This document shows positions 35,400-51,962 of a stretch of DNA of 64,000 bases, one piece after another. Position 1 is the first letter of the stretch; every line of letters begins with the position of its first letter. The stretch is taken from positions 419,562 through 483,561 of the forward strand of contig MNCI01024892.1 in the NCBI GenBank assembly GCA_015680685.1, given 5' to 3'. This stretch comes from Gnetum montanum. Taxonomy: Eukaryota > Streptophyta > Gnetopsida > Gnetales > Gnetaceae. Position numbers and translations under genes: made by a program. The notes under the pieces were generated by a model. It did no database searches and had not been told where the DNA came from. It saw nothing but the letters and a program-made list of their open reading frames with translations.

Positions 35400-36711
35400 A
35401 CACCCCAAACTCTTATAGATGTGAGATTATAGGGCAACATCCCTTAGGATGGTCATATTGACATATTTCACATCCACTATCATTGTCTATTTCCGACTCC
35501 ACAACCTCTTCAATGGTGGCAACTTTGCCCTTACCCTTGCTACATGCATGTTCAGCCTCTTTCTTTTTTCTTTTCTCACTACCTTGCTCTCTAGACTCCT
35601 CTACTATTTTAAGAATAGTTTGAAATCTATTGTCTAGGGAATCCCACATTTGATCTACCTTTACTGAAACTTCTGATGTCATCTTTTGGATAGGCAAAGT
35701 TTTCCTATTCACCATCTCTTCGAGTGGTGACTCTTCTTCATCTTCACAAAATCTTACTCCCCTCTTCCAAAGGGAAGGATCTTGGTTATACTCTTCTGCA
35801 CTTTCTCTCTTTCGTAGCTCACCTTCTTCCCTAGTAACTTGCTCTAATAGTCTTTGAATTTGATGGGACCTAAGCTCATATAGTCTTCCTTGGGCATAAG
35901 TCCCAAGGGTTTTTCTTGTTTCATGCCTAAGCCCATCCACGAGATGGCGTAGTTGATCCCTTTGCAAATAACCATGGCTAGGACAACGATGTAATAGTGC
36001 ATAGTATTGGCTCATGGTAACATCCAAGGGTTCATGTCCTCCTTGTTTCTAGCCTTGAATTTGCTTTCGCAAGTTAGACATTCGAGAGTATGTTTGGTAC
36101 TTATTGTTGAATAATTCTAACATAGTACTCCATCTACGAATAGATTATAGTTCTAAGGACTGGTACTAGCTTTTCGCTTCTTTAACTAGTGTCCGTGGGA
36201 ATAACTTAAGTTTTTGCCTTTAGTTCTCTATGTTTTGTAAGGCACACGCATCATGGAATGCTTGTAAATGATTTTGAGGATCAGCGTTGTATCCCCCTTC
36301 AAATCGTGGGATATTGTTCATATCTAATCTCTTGATCCTACTATCTTTTTTGTGCCTTGTTGAAATTCTAACAGCCTCAGTTATGTCTAACATACTTCGA
36401 ATAGCGAGTAGGGGTTCATTGTGATCATCTCGTCCATGGTGTCTATGATGCCTACATTGTTCCCTACTCTCCCTTCTTCTATGTCATGACTCTCTAAAGT
36501 GCCCTCATCCCCTTTCCTGGCTGTTTTGCCTATGACTTCCACTCTGCCTACCTTTATCCCCATGGAAGTCTGGTATATAATCATCAAGATGAATATATAC
36601 CACTCAAACTTGTTGAGGGACTGACGAATCAATGTCATGTGTATTACGTAGTCGATTGTTTCCTGTTTTAGACCTAGGTGATAAGGCGCTTTCATACGAA
36701 GAAGGAGACAT
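35400..36711 (-). pseudogene. E5 gag, nearly intact 3' two-thirds
   Basis: The start is ATG 36711-36709 (M-S-P-S-S-Y). A TGA about 35 codons in looks like a mutated CGA, and the N-terminal region is shorter than in E4. The capsid-like domain includes N-I-P-R-F-E-G-G-Y (about 36290-36310) and S-W-Y-Q-S-L-E-L. The open stretch 36027-35413 (204 residues) runs through the conserved H-R-C-P-S-H-G-Y block, a long Glu/Arg helix and a Lys-rich segment. It reaches an intact zinc knuckle at 35434-35476, C-x2-C-x3-H-x4-C. The x3 spacing is one residue shorter than the classical CCHC knuckle. A Pro/Gln/Tyr-rich linker follows toward protease. Confidence 0.78.
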
Positions 36712-36826
36712 ATTTATCTGTTCAGTGTGCAATGTACTTTTGTTTATTATTTTAATCAACCCTAAGGGTTCGTTCCAACGATGTGAATGATTTTCTATGT
36801 TCTAGTTAGCGCACAAACAACTAAGT

Positions 36827-36844
36827 CCCTAGCAACGGCGCCAA
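36827..36844 (-). other. Primer binding site of E5 (tRNA-Asp)
   Basis: On the minus strand TTGGCGCCGTTGCTAGGG follows the 5' LTR. It matches the TGGCGCCGTTGCCGGGG site typical of Athila/Tat elements except for CC-to-TA at the distal end. Confidence 0.85.
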
Positions 36845-37723
36845 TGATAAGAGGCGAGGTACCCCTATGCTCAACCATACCAATACAAGTGTTTCACGCA
36901 CGATCCGATTGAATTCTACGGACTAAGTGCCTATGCGCCTTTGTGGAACAAGGATGGGTTGGTTGATCGTTGTCTTCCCAAACTTACTTGTATGTCACGA
37001 TTGTATGGTTAAGTAAGTTTGAGGCATATGATTTTTATAGCTTTTATGTTTTTATGTCCTGCTGCTAATAAGGGAGGGGAGAGAGAGATAACTAAGTGAC
37101 TAATTTAACTTAACTACTGATTAACTAGGCTTTAAACTAATCCTAACACTAATATCCATTCTCACTTGTCGTACACATCCTGAACCAGTGCAACACTACT
37201 GGGATTACCAAACGTTAATCGTTACTGGGTTACCAAGTGTTACACGCATGCACAAAGTGATCGTACTGTGTGTGCTAATAACAGAAATGTAAAGTGCATA
37301 AAATAAAATAAAATAAATGCAAAAGAAAATAAAGTAGAGGAAATGAGTAAGAAAACAAATCTCAAGTGCTGCAAGGATGAATTGAAGAGCTCGTCTTTAT
37401 TGCCGTACACAAAGTGTGCTCAGGTACACAATGCTCAAATAAAGATCCGTCCAGACTTTGACCTCCTGTTGCGAGCACTTGGAAACTACTCTAATTACAA
37501 GAGTTTCACTACTTGACTGCTACAAGACTTCTTCTTCTGAATTCTTCTTGACTCCTTCTGAATTATTCTTCTTTTTGAATTCCCCCCTATTGTGTGCCTG
37601 GGCACTGTATTTATAGGCCTAGGAGTAACCTGGGAATAACCGCTCTAATAATAACCACTCTAATAATTAGAGTAACTGCTCTAATAATAACCACTCTAAT
37701 TATTAGAGTAACCACACTCATCA
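36845..37723 (-). repeat. 5' LTR of E5
   Basis: 879 bases on the minus strand, TGATGAGTGTGG at 37723 to CTCTTATCA at 36845. It has the same parts as the 3' LTR but a shorter U3 array (37644-37712). The TATA box TATAAATA is near 37608-37615, and AATAAAGACGAG is near 37400. Confidence 0.85.
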
Positions 37724-37797
37724 TATATCTTTTATTTTTGGGGTCCAAGAGCCTCCCAATGTTCAAGCCACATGTTTGATCCCAAGGGCCATGCTAA

Positions 37798-37895
37798 TGA
37801 GGTGTTAGCTTAGTGGTAAGATTCTTTATTTGGAAACTCCAGGTTATCAACTTAATTCTAGTGCATAGTATTAAGTTATATAGTTCTACTTAAGT
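37798..37895 (+). repeat. tRNA-derived SINE-like repeat, copy A
   Basis: GTTAGCTTAGTGGTAAGA fits the pol III A-box consensus (TRGYNNARNNG). About 35 bases on lies a weak B-box region (AGGTTATCAACTTAATTC). A related copy lies 165 bases downstream. Confidence 0.45.
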
Positions 37896-37919
37896 TTTAT
37901 GAAAGTTTCTGGTCGGCAC

Positions 37920-38107
37920 TATGTCTAAGGTACATATAGTCATCTAGTTTTGGTTTTGATAATGAGGTGTTAGCCTAGTAATAAAACTCTTCATTTGGAA
38001 GCTTCAAGTTATAGGTTTGATTCTGGTGAACAATGCTAAGTTATATTGTTCTAATTAGACTATATATCTCAGGGTGTACCTATATTTCAATTATTTTGGG
38101 TTCTAAA
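37920..38107 (+). repeat. tRNA-derived SINE-like repeat, copy B
   Basis: Contains TTAGCCTAGTAATAAAACT (A-box-like) and TAGGTTTGATTCTGG (B-box-like, against GGTTCGATTCC) about 45 bases apart. It shares its body and 3' tail (ATTAGACTATATATCTYRGGGTGTACC) with copy C in opposite orientation. Confidence 0.5.
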
Positions 38108-38280
38108 ACTATCACACCACCCCACCACCACCACATGCTTTAATTGAGTTATGCCTTGCTTTCAAATAAAAAATAATGAAAAAAAAAAAGAACACACACA
38201 CTAAGGTGTTAAAACCCTAAGTTAAGAGTTAGAGTTATACAAATTATACTTAGGTTTTACGAAAGCTTTGGATTACTGGG

Positions 38281-38460
38281 GGTGTTGGAACCCAAAATAA
38301 GTGAAGCATAGGTACACCCCAAGATATATAGTCCAATTAGAACTTTATATAACGTAGCATTGCCTACTAGAATTGAACCCATAACTTATAGTAAAGCTTT
38401 GTATTAGTGTCTCGACAGTACATATGGTCATTTAGTTTTGGTTCCAACACCTCACTTTCA
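38281..38460 (-). repeat. SINE-like repeat, copy C, inverted to copy B
   Basis: The minus strand reads ATGGGTTCAATTCTAG (B-box-like) and then TTGGACTATATATCTTGGGG, matching copy B. Copies B and C form an imperfect inverted pair with about 175 bases between them. Confidence 0.5.
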
Positions 38461-38464
38461 AATT

Positions 38465-39450
38465 AAAAATGAAAATAAATAGTTTATAGTAAATATAGTA
38501 AATTATTTCTGATATAAAACAAATTAAAACCTATAACATAACATCCAATAAATTTTCTTGATGTAGATTACTATGCACATGTACTAGAAGTTCTATGTTT
38601 TCTAGAAATTTAACTACAGTTAGCTAATCATGCTAAATCCCATTTGGTTAAATAATTCCAAAAATATCCTAGAAACTTTAAAACAAGTCAACTTTTATGC
38701 TAAAGGTTAGTAGGTTTAAAATTCTTTTTAACATGACTACGTAGTCCTAAGGCATTCCCAAAAGAATTACATGAAATACCCGTTTACTTGGTGGGAGAAT
38801 GTTTACCGTGAATATGACTTTCCACTAGTAGAGGAGAGTCAATTTTATAAGAAAGAATGGTTAGCATAAATAATCCCATGGTACACAATACAGCCCAAAC
38901 ATATGTAGCATCGGATGTGAAAGAGGAGTGATCCAAATAATGCCAAAGGTACGAAACGTCTACTGATGTGATGAATTCCTATTACCAACAACAACATTAA
39001 CAATACCATGATGATCGGAGCAACCCACAAGGAATGAAAAATTGAACGTGCCCAACCAACCCAAATTCCAAATCCCACATCACATTTTCTCCAAATCAGA
39101 AAAGGGGAAAAACAACGTTTTTAATTTTTGAAAAAACATTAAAAAAAAAAAAAGATGGGTGGGGCAAGCTTGCTAACATCATTATGTGGGAGACGTGGAG
39201 GCAACGAAGAATAATGATTGTGGATTGTACCTTCCTCATACATCTCTCGCACGAACCCATCACATTCAAGCACGCCCTTTGAAAATTTAAAGTTCAAAGC
39301 GGTCAAATTTCCACGCCACTATAGTTTTCACCTTACTTTCAATTCATTATATTATCATTATTATTATTATTATTATTTTTTTTTGGGAAAAGTTTTATTC
39401 TTCAAGGCTCCCGTTGCGAATTCTAAGCCTTGGGAAAAGACAAAATTCAA
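38465..39450. other. Intergenic DNA upstream of the kinesin gene
   Basis: No gene seen. Contains an A-rich run (39136-39153) and an (ATT)n microsatellite at about 39350-39376. GC content rises sharply after about 39450. Confidence 0.6.
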
Positions 39451-39720
39451 ATGAGGCAAGGGCGCGCGGAAGGGCGTGGTGGGCCCACAGACACGTGGCA
39501 CCACGGGAGCCGTCGACTTTGACGAACATGCGCGGCCGTTAACGGGCCCGCGTTAAAGAGCGTGCAGGTTAGGGAAGATCTGAGCCGTCCGTTGGCTGAA
39601 ACGGTCGCTCCAGCCTAATTTGAAGTTGGGATTTTGTCTGGATCGCAGGATTTACGATTAAAATTCGTGCTTGATCAGGACCCCGCTTCTTATCTCGTGT
39701 TCTTATAGCCAGGGACGGTG
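39451..39720 (+). promoter_or_regulatory. Probable kinesin-13 promoter
   Basis: A GC-rich island in otherwise AT-rich DNA. It holds TGGGCCCA (site II-like, about 39480), a G-box CACGTGGC (39492-39499) and three AACGG cores on either strand: CCGTTAACGG at 39536-39545, CCGTTGG at 39589-39595 and AAACGGTC at 39599-39606. AACGG is the core of the MSA element bound by MYB3R factors in mitotic plant genes. No convincing TATA box is seen. The transcription start is not determined. Confidence 0.5.
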
Positions 39721-40050
39721 AATTGGAATTGAATTGAATTTATTGTGGAAATTGGGATTACGGAGAGTTAGGAAGGAGAGGGAGGAAAATCGGAAGAAAA
39801 AAATAGGGTTCATTTTTGGGGACCTTATATTTTCGGTTTTGTTTGTTGTGCGTCTGTTGTTTTTGTTTTCGCTTTTAAATTTTTTCTGTCGCTCGTTGTT
39901 GTTTTGTTTGATCTTCCGATTATTGGCCCTATAATTCTTTCAATTCTTTTTCGCCTCTCCTTCCCTCCTCGTTCTACTGGCCTTTTTTATTGTAGGCAAG
40001 TTATGCCCGCTTGTCCTCCTCATCCGGTGCAATTTGGCTAAGGATTCGTT

Positions 40051-40074
40051 CTGTTGCTGCTGCTGCTGCTGCTG
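40051..40074 (+). repeat. (CTG)n microsatellite in the 5' leader
   Basis: About seven CTG units with one interruption, in the probable 5' untranslated region of the kinesin gene. Confidence 0.8.
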
Positions 40075-40456
40075 GATTGATGAATTGCTGTTGCTAGACG
40101 CATTTCCGTAGCAGATTCGTTTTGGGTTTTGCGAGAGAAGAGGTACTCCTGCAGTTTTTCGAACGCATGATCTTTTTGAATTTGAATTTGAAGGTTTCTT
40201 GATCTTGTTTCATGGGGTCTGGGAATGAAAGGCGGTTGAATTCGTGGGAATGGGATTCCGGGGAAATGGATGTTCTGGGGTCGGTGTCTTTGGATGTTTG
40301 GGATGTGGGTTTTTATTGGATTTGAATTTTATTGTTTGGTTTGCGAGAATGATGCGGCGATTCGGGGCATAACTTTTGGTTTTTTTGTTCGTTTTCTGCG
40401 TGGATTTGATCTGATCGATTATTAAGGCATTTCGAGGAGGATATCTCAGCTGGGTA

Positions 40457-45236
<4,780 letters not shown>

Positions 45237-46940
45237 TACCATTTATAGTTGTAGAGGCATCTGTGTTGGTTCACTGTTTATGATTTCCAAGATATCCCAT
45301 GAAGTTGACATGATAATTCTTTTTCATGTCTCTTTTCCTAATTCAGAAATGTAATAATCTGGTGATAAGGATGAGGATGATAAGAGATGTGTATTTGACT
45401 TGCTTGTATCTATTATAAATGATTTGTTTTGGTTATGGTGGTTCCAAAGTTGATTACAGTTTTGCTACATGAATGTCTTCTTGATAATTTGGGTGTATGA
45501 ATTGTTAAATGCAGAAACAGTGGGTCTCGGAGACCCTTTTTTATTGTTGGATGCAGACATCTGATATCTGCATGCATTATCTGATGATGTACAGCCTTTT
45601 CGCAGCTGGTTCAAATGATACTTGTTACTTCATGAACATTTATGAATGAATATAAGAGAAGGATTCCTGGGATTGGCCTTCTGAAATTTCTTTGATTCGA
45701 AGTTCTATTTAGTTTCTTGTGATTGTAGGTATTTTTATTGCAAGGTTACGGATTTCTTATTGGAATCAATTCGTATCTCTAGGTAATATCTCGTCTTTTA
45801 TCATTCTTTAATATTTTATCAAAGTTTAAAGCATCACCTGAAGTTTTAATGCTTGCTCATTCTCCCAAGCAGGGTCCTTGTAAGGTTCAGTAAATAATCC
45901 AAAGCTTGTCTCTTTTTGAGTTTATTATATTGTAATTTCAGTAGCTTTAGCTTAGCGATCTTTTTCAGTGCTTTCATGGTAACAGATTGGCCCTTTCATG
46001 AAATGGGAGTATGCTCCCCATTGATGATATTTTTCATCAATTAATATCAAGTAGATAACTTGCAAGTTTCTCTATAGTATCAAGTAGATAACTACCCACA
46101 AGTAGGCTCTTTCCATTGTAGAGGTATCGGACTTAAAAATAGCAGATAACCCAACCACCCATACTTCATTAGCTCTTTTATAGCTGGATGTCTTATTTCT
46201 ACCTGTCTGCTTTATGGAAATTAGTCACTGATCCATCCACATAGATGATAGGATTTACAACCAATGTCTTTAATTGCATTTCCAACTATTAGCTGTCTGA
46301 TAGTTTTCTGTTTTCTGCAACTGAATTAAAATGCCTTTTACATCTATTGCACATTCAGACTTTTTGCCGTTTCTCTTGGATAATTTCAGAATGTTCTGAC
46401 GTTTCAATTTCAGTCGCTTGTCTTGCATAGTTTTAAGGGATCTTAAAGTGCAATTTTATTCTGAAACTTGATTTATGGATGTTTTGAATTCATGGATGGA
46501 CTGAATGTTCCCATGTCTTGTGTAAGCTTTGTGATCGTCCAGGTAAATATCAAACTGAAAACTATGACTTGGTTGATACCAGCTGAAGATACATGGCTAT
46601 TACTATAGTTAATCACCAAATATTGATAGTGGGTGATAAACACACCTAGCAAACTCTTAACAAGCTCATTTTTATTTATGGAATCTACGTTAGAATACAT
46701 GTTATTGATTAGGGGGCTGAGTTTGGACTTTAAAAGAAATACTTAGAACACTTGGAAGTTCACTTAGTGCCCATTTAATATAGCTGCATTTTTCAAAGAA
46801 AAAAAGTCAGAGATGGGTGACTCTAGTGAATTTTATTTGTTATCGGTATATGAATTGAAATATACTTTGTTGCAAGGGAGGTTGGCCAAAAGATTTCATG
46901 AAATTAGTGTAGTTTTTGTAAGAGAGTGTTAGAGTTTGGT
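45237..46940 (+). other. Kinesin 3' untranslated region and downstream DNA
   Basis: The 3' untranslated region probably runs a few hundred bases; AATGAATATAAGAG near 45645-45658 is a possible poly(A) region. No further gene is seen up to 46940. Confidence 0.45.
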
Positions 46941-46949
46941 TTTAGTTTT

Positions 46950-47280
46950 CTTAAACAACTTTAATATCCAAGGATATTGTGATTGGGAAGCTTTAACAAA
47001 TGATTTTTGTCATAACATAATCATAGGATGTACATGTGCATGTTATTGTAAACATTACACTTATTATGGTTGATCTTATATAAAAGATTAGGTTCTTTTT
47101 TCACAAATTTTTTTGAAAGTTCTATTTCTTTGTTGGGAGGTTCTTTGTTATTCTATCTAATCCTTTGGTTTACAATGACATCCAAATTTCTTATTTCCAT
47201 TTGTTACTTTTCAATCTATTTAGATGTGGTGCTTATGGATTCATCGAAGTCTATGTCTTTGCATGCTTTTCCTTCTTTTT
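46950..47280 (+). repeat. Dispersed duplicated block, copy 1
   Basis: Aligns with 48495-48930. Shared stretches include GATTGGGAAGCT/GATTGGAAAGCT, GGTTGATCTTATATAAAAGA and GGTTTACAATGACAT. It has no coding sense in either copy, and its origin is unknown. Confidence 0.6.
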
Positions 47281-47470
47281 GATCACCATTGTTGATTCTT
47301 TGTTCAAATAGAAATTTCAATGTAGTTGATTTTGCTTTTCAATCTATTTAAATGTGGTGCTTGTGGGTTCATGGAAGTTCATGTCTTTGCATACTTTTCC
47401 TTACATTTTCTTTTTGATCACCATTGTTGATTCTTTGTTCAAATAGAAAGTTCAATGCACTTGATTTTGC
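47210..47470 (+). repeat. Tandem duplication, about 130 bp unit
   Basis: TTTTGATCACCATTGTTGAT followed by CTTTGTTCAAATAGAAA occurs at about 47277 and 47411. TTTTCAATCTATTTARATG followed by a GTCTTTGCATRC stretch occurs at about 47207 and 47335. Together they form two tandem units. Confidence 0.7.
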
Positions 47471-47675
47471 TTGCAACCTTAGCTTATAAACTTGATTTGC
47501 ATTTAGAAGTCTTTGTAGCTAATTCATGTGCATTTGTATTTCATAATTTGATGTAGGTCCTTATTTTGTAAGTGATTGATTTTTATAGGCATGTTAACTT
47601 TTGAAATTATTATTGACTTACAAAATGGAAATACCATAACAATTTTCCTTTATTGTCTTTTATTTCAATAATAAG

Positions 47676-47775
47676 ATACAATGCAGCTTGGGTTTGAACT
47701 TGGGTACAGCACCGCGAAGAGATTAGGCTTTCGCTCATTTACCAACTCTCTTAGGATCCCACTTAGCACAATGAG
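47676..47775 (-). repeat. Possible tRNA-derived SINE fragment
   Basis: The minus strand has AAGTTCAAACCC, a good pol III B-box (GGTTCRANNCC), and an upstream GAGAGTTGGTAAATGAG stretch where an A-box would lie. The A-box match is weak. Confidence 0.35.
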
Positions 47776-48494
47776 CACTATGGCTCTAAGTGATGGTTCT
47801 TTTAATAAGATACAATGTAGGTGTAAGGTGAAATGTCATCTCAACATTTACTCATAATTCCTAGGAAATTTCTGTAGTTTGATGATATGTTATCATCACT
47901 CCTTTATGGGTTTATGATTTTCATTGTAGTCCTTTAAGGCTTATGTTGTGAGAGTTTATTGATCTTATTATGCCATGGATTCCACAACTGATTGAGCAGT
48001 CTTTGTGTTTGATTCTTAGGTCTTGCTTGATTACAAAGTTATTTTCTCTCGTGCTTATTATTTTGTAGTGGAGGTCTTCCTTATCCTTGATTCCTCACAT
48101 TGTAGATTTTGTCACCCTTTTCTTCTAATCTCACCAAGATATAGAATGCATACTGTACTTGCTATTGTTCACACTTTGGTTTGTAGCCTATCAACAAGTA
48201 AGCTACTAGAGGGCATCATCAATTGTAGTTTGTAAATTCATCAAATGCGCACAAGCTCTCTCCATCCTTCTTACAATGCAACAATCCTTCTTTTATCATG
48301 CTTTGCTTTGATGATTGTTGTATGTCCCTAGTCTTAATGCTTTGGATAATTTACTCCTTTTGTAATCTTTGTTTTCAACTATCATGTTGGTTAGAAATAA
48401 TTGGGTCATCTTACTAAACATTATTTAAATGAATTTTCCTTTTTTTTTTATGATATTAATTATTGTATCATTTCTATTTTACATTTCTTGGATA

Positions 48495-49240
48495 ACTCTT
48501 AACTACCTAAGGATCTTATGATTGGAAAGCTATAACAAATGCTATTGATCATGATATAATCGTAAAATTGTTGATGTTGTGTAAGCCTTATTATAGACCT
48601 TATACTTGTTACAGTTGATCTTACATAAAAGACCAAGTTGTTTTGAACCAATAGACTTCTCTTCTTCAACCAAATTTGAACTTCTATATACTACCACATA
48701 TTATTGTAGCTTGTTCTTAACTTTGTAGCTACTTTTAAACTTATGTAATTTTAGCACAAACCTTCTCATCCTCTTTAAGAAACTGATTCCTCTCTTTCCA
48801 TAAATATTTGGGAAATTTTTACTTTGTAGATATGTTTGTTGTTATTCTATTAATCCTATGGTTTACAATGACATTATAATTTCTTACTTCCATTCATTAC
48901 CTCTTGATCTATTTAGATGTATGCTAGTGAATGCATGGAAGTCCATGTCTTTGCACATTTCTCCTTATAGCTATAACTCATGGGATTATTCCACATTTTC
49001 TACTTTTTGGTAATAGTTTCCTTACACTTTAAGTTTTGTAGGAGGCTTACAACAATTCACCCTTATGTTTCACTTGTATTCTCTTGAGCTCATGGAAGTT
49101 CATGTCTTTGCAAACTTCTCTTAAGATCTTTACCTTACGTGATTGTTTTTGACACTTTTTACTCTTTGGTAATGGTTTCTTTACAGTTTAAGTTTCATAG
49201 GAGGGTTACAATAATTCAAACTTATGCTTTGGTTGAATGT
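48495..49240 (+). repeat. Dispersed duplicated block, copy 2, with local repeats
   Basis: 48495-48930 matches 46950-47225. A further repeated segment occurs twice, at about 48935-49075 and 49090-49225, with CATGGAAGTYCATGTCTTTG, TTTGGTAATRGTTTC and AAGTTTYRTAGGAGG in the same order. Confidence 0.6.
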
Positions 49241-50926
49241 ATTATGAAATGAATAATTGTATTTTGTTATGTAAACTTGAAGTATAATAGGAAGGTTGAA
49301 ACACTAATCCTATGTTACTTGTTAATGAAAAAAGGTAGATATATATGGATAACAACCATGGGATGGGTGTTGAACCTAAAAAAGTTAATAATAAGGAAAA
49401 AAAAAATTTACTACATCACATGCTTACTCAAAAACAACATGGAAATGAATAACTTTCCAATTTAGGGGATGTCTACTCATGTGACATGTCTTACAATAAA
49501 TACTTTGAAAAAACTAAAGAGGAAAATTAATTGTTAGTAGGAATAATGGTTTTAATTCTAACAACATTTATATTATTTTCAATATCTGCACTTGAACTTA
49601 AAATTGCAAAAGAAGGCAAAATGCTACATTTTGTAGGAGAAGAAGGCATAAAAAGTAAATGTTGGCACATAATATCTATCACAATTAATCTTATCTTGAG
49701 TATTTGGCATCATCTAAACCCAACTTGTCAACAATTAATCTTTGGTAAACAATAATGCTTTAACATAAAGAAAAATTTTCCTTGCATACTATTTATTTGG
49801 AGTCATTAATACTTCATGTAATAAAAGTAAAACTATTCATAGAAGCTTTCGTCTTCTTTGGTTTCTTCATCGTTATTTGATTATTCATTTGTTTAGCTTC
49901 AGATTATTTTTTTCTATCCTTAGCTTGACTATGTTTTTTCATTTCCTAGATATCTTTTCTCTTGAGCAGAAAAGGAAAATAAAATAAAATAAAATAATAT
50001 CAAAAACATGTCCTTCATTATGAAAAAAAGTATAAGAATTGGGAAGATTATAATATGTAATTTGTTAAATGTAAGTATTTTAGCTTGCTTGCACTACTAA
50101 TTTCTTTTTATAGTTAAGAAGATTGATTTCAACAAAAAAAATGTATATGAGAATCAAGAGGCGTAGAAATAGATTTCATATGCTTAATGGGATGGAGAAG
50201 ACTAACAATTTCATTCTTAGCTTTCTTAAAAATCAACAGTAGAATAAATCACTCAAAAAAACATGGAACTTTAGAATATTCTTCAGATTAGACATCAAAA
50301 TAAGGAGTCTACTTTTGAATAATCAATACTATATGCTTATGTATAAAAGCCTTTATCTGGGGTAGGTTGCATTATTCAAACATTATTTCGCTCAACATTC
50401 GAAAAAAAGGAAAAAAAAAAAAAGGAACAAGAATAACACCTAGCTTGAATGACTTGAATGTCATGTTTTTACATCACATCATTTAACTATGAATCAAAAC
50501 TTTGATTATGGGGTAGGCAACACAAAATTAGAATGAATACATATTGTGATGCATGACTAGCTACCAGTACCTTGTATACATTATTAGAGAGAATAAAATT
50601 AGGTGTCTTAGTTGCATCATCATCAATTGAAGAAACCATCATAAAGTTTTGTTCACCAACTTGTAAATCTACATTATGAGAATGAACAAATTTTTTTGCA
50701 TTGATAGAAGATCCAAAAATGTTGGCATTGGATGAAGAATTTGAAAGTAAATTAGAATCCCCCATAAGGGAATTCTAGAGAGATCAAATTTCTTGGAGAA
50801 AAAGTAAAGAGAAAGAAATTAAATCTGTTGAAGAAAAATTAGATTTCTACAAAAAGAAGATTGTACAAAAAAATCTGGTATAAATAAGGAATCATCTACT
50901 GCATTGGTTTATTATGCATTGTCTTA
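49241..50926. other. AT-rich intergenic DNA
   Basis: No gene or repeat recognised. It has short A-rich runs (49387-49396, 50403-50425). Its last five bases, TCTTA (50922-50926), would be the left target duplicate of E6. Confidence 0.5.
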
Positions 50927-51813
50927 TGATGAGTCGTGTTTTCTAGGCTACGTTGATGAGGCCTTGTCGATGTAGCCTTATCGACGTAGCCTTGTCAACA
51001 CAATTGCGTCGACATGGGATTTTATGCATTGATGTGGCCTCATTGACGTAGTGTCTATTTTTGCCTAAAAATATGTGCTCACCTGTCGTGTTTATGACAT
51101 CTTTTGTCATAGTTTTAGTGGAGATTTGAAAGTTAGAATATTTTGCTAAGTGCTCGTAGTAGGAGTTAAAGAGTGTACGAATCTTTATTTGAGAACTATT
51201 GTACTCGAGCATGGTAGTGTGTGCAGCAATAAAGATGAGCTTTTTGATAAACCTTGCAGCACTTTGAAATAGATTAATTGTTTATTTATGTATTTAATGT
51301 TTTATGCAATTTCCTTTAATGCTTTAAGTGATTAAGTAATTAATTAAGCTAAATTAAATAATGATTAATTAAGTACATAAGTACGACCACTTCGAGCATA
51401 TGCTTGAAACTTGGTAATCCTGATAATGCTTAACGTTTGGTAACCCGGTAGCGTTAAATGTGTTCACGATATGTACAGCAAGTGGGAACAGATGCTTATG
51501 TTAGGATCAGTTAGGTGTAGCTGGTTAGATTAAATTAGCAATTTAATTATTTTATTTTATTCATTATTCTTTATCCTTAGGCAACTTAAAAACATAAAAC
51601 ATAAAAATGATAAAAATCATATGCCTCAGTTGAACTTAACCATACCTTTGCAATTCACAAGTGTAATTGGGAAGACAATGATTCTAGTGGTTAGTTTCAC
51701 TTCCTAGAGACCAGTGTACTTAGAAGGCTATAAGTTCATGGAACTTGACTAGATCATGCATGAATGCTTAGTGATTCATATGGTTGGGTCTAGGGTTTAC
51801 TCACCACTCATCA
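50927..51813 (+). repeat. 5' LTR of E6
   Basis: 887 bases, TGATGAGTCG to CACTCATCA. U3 holds repeated TTGATGAGGCC / GTCGATGTAGCC / ATCGACGTAGCC units (50950-51048) before a weakened TATA box (CCTAAAAATATG). AATAAAGATGAG is at about 51223, and GGTAAYCC units are near 51412 and 51438. The terminal GGTTGGGTCTAGGGTT block is diverged. Confidence 0.85.
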
Positions 51814-51832
51814 TTGGCATTGTTGCCGAGTA
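51814..51832 (+). other. Primer binding site of E6
   Basis: TTGGCATTGTTGCCGAGTA, a tRNA-Asp-type site with transition changes, follows the LTR. Confidence 0.75.
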
Positions 51833-51962
51833 TTTGTAGTTTGATATGTGCGCTATCTAGAACTTAGTGAATATTATTTAAGATCATTGGAACAAACCCT
51901 AAGGCCACACTCATTCAAAAATAATTATAATTTAAGCACACTGAAATTTTATCTAATCCAAA

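Larger units (their letters stand above)
29927..37723 (-). mobile_element. Athila-like element E5, minus strand, deleted derivative
   Basis: LTRs at 36845-37723 (5') and 29927-30892 (3') flank the element in reverse orientation. Flanking pentamers are AATAT and TATAT, a target duplication with one mismatch. It has an exact tRNA-Asp-type primer site, the longest open gag segment of the window, protease and most of RT. RT then joins directly to the integrase C-terminus, so RNase H and the integrase core are missing, and no ORF3 is visible. The LTRs differ by a modest number of mostly transition changes, making this the least decayed element. A 754-base assembly gap lies inside its spacer. Confidence 0.85.

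Noticed and set aside
37798-37895. tRNA gene
   Set aside because: The A-box fits but the cloverleaf arms and a good B-box are absent, so a SINE relic is more likely.
50487-50765. 92-residue minus-strand frame
   Set aside because: Isolated in AT-rich DNA, Ser/Asn-rich, and nothing recognisable in sequence or context.
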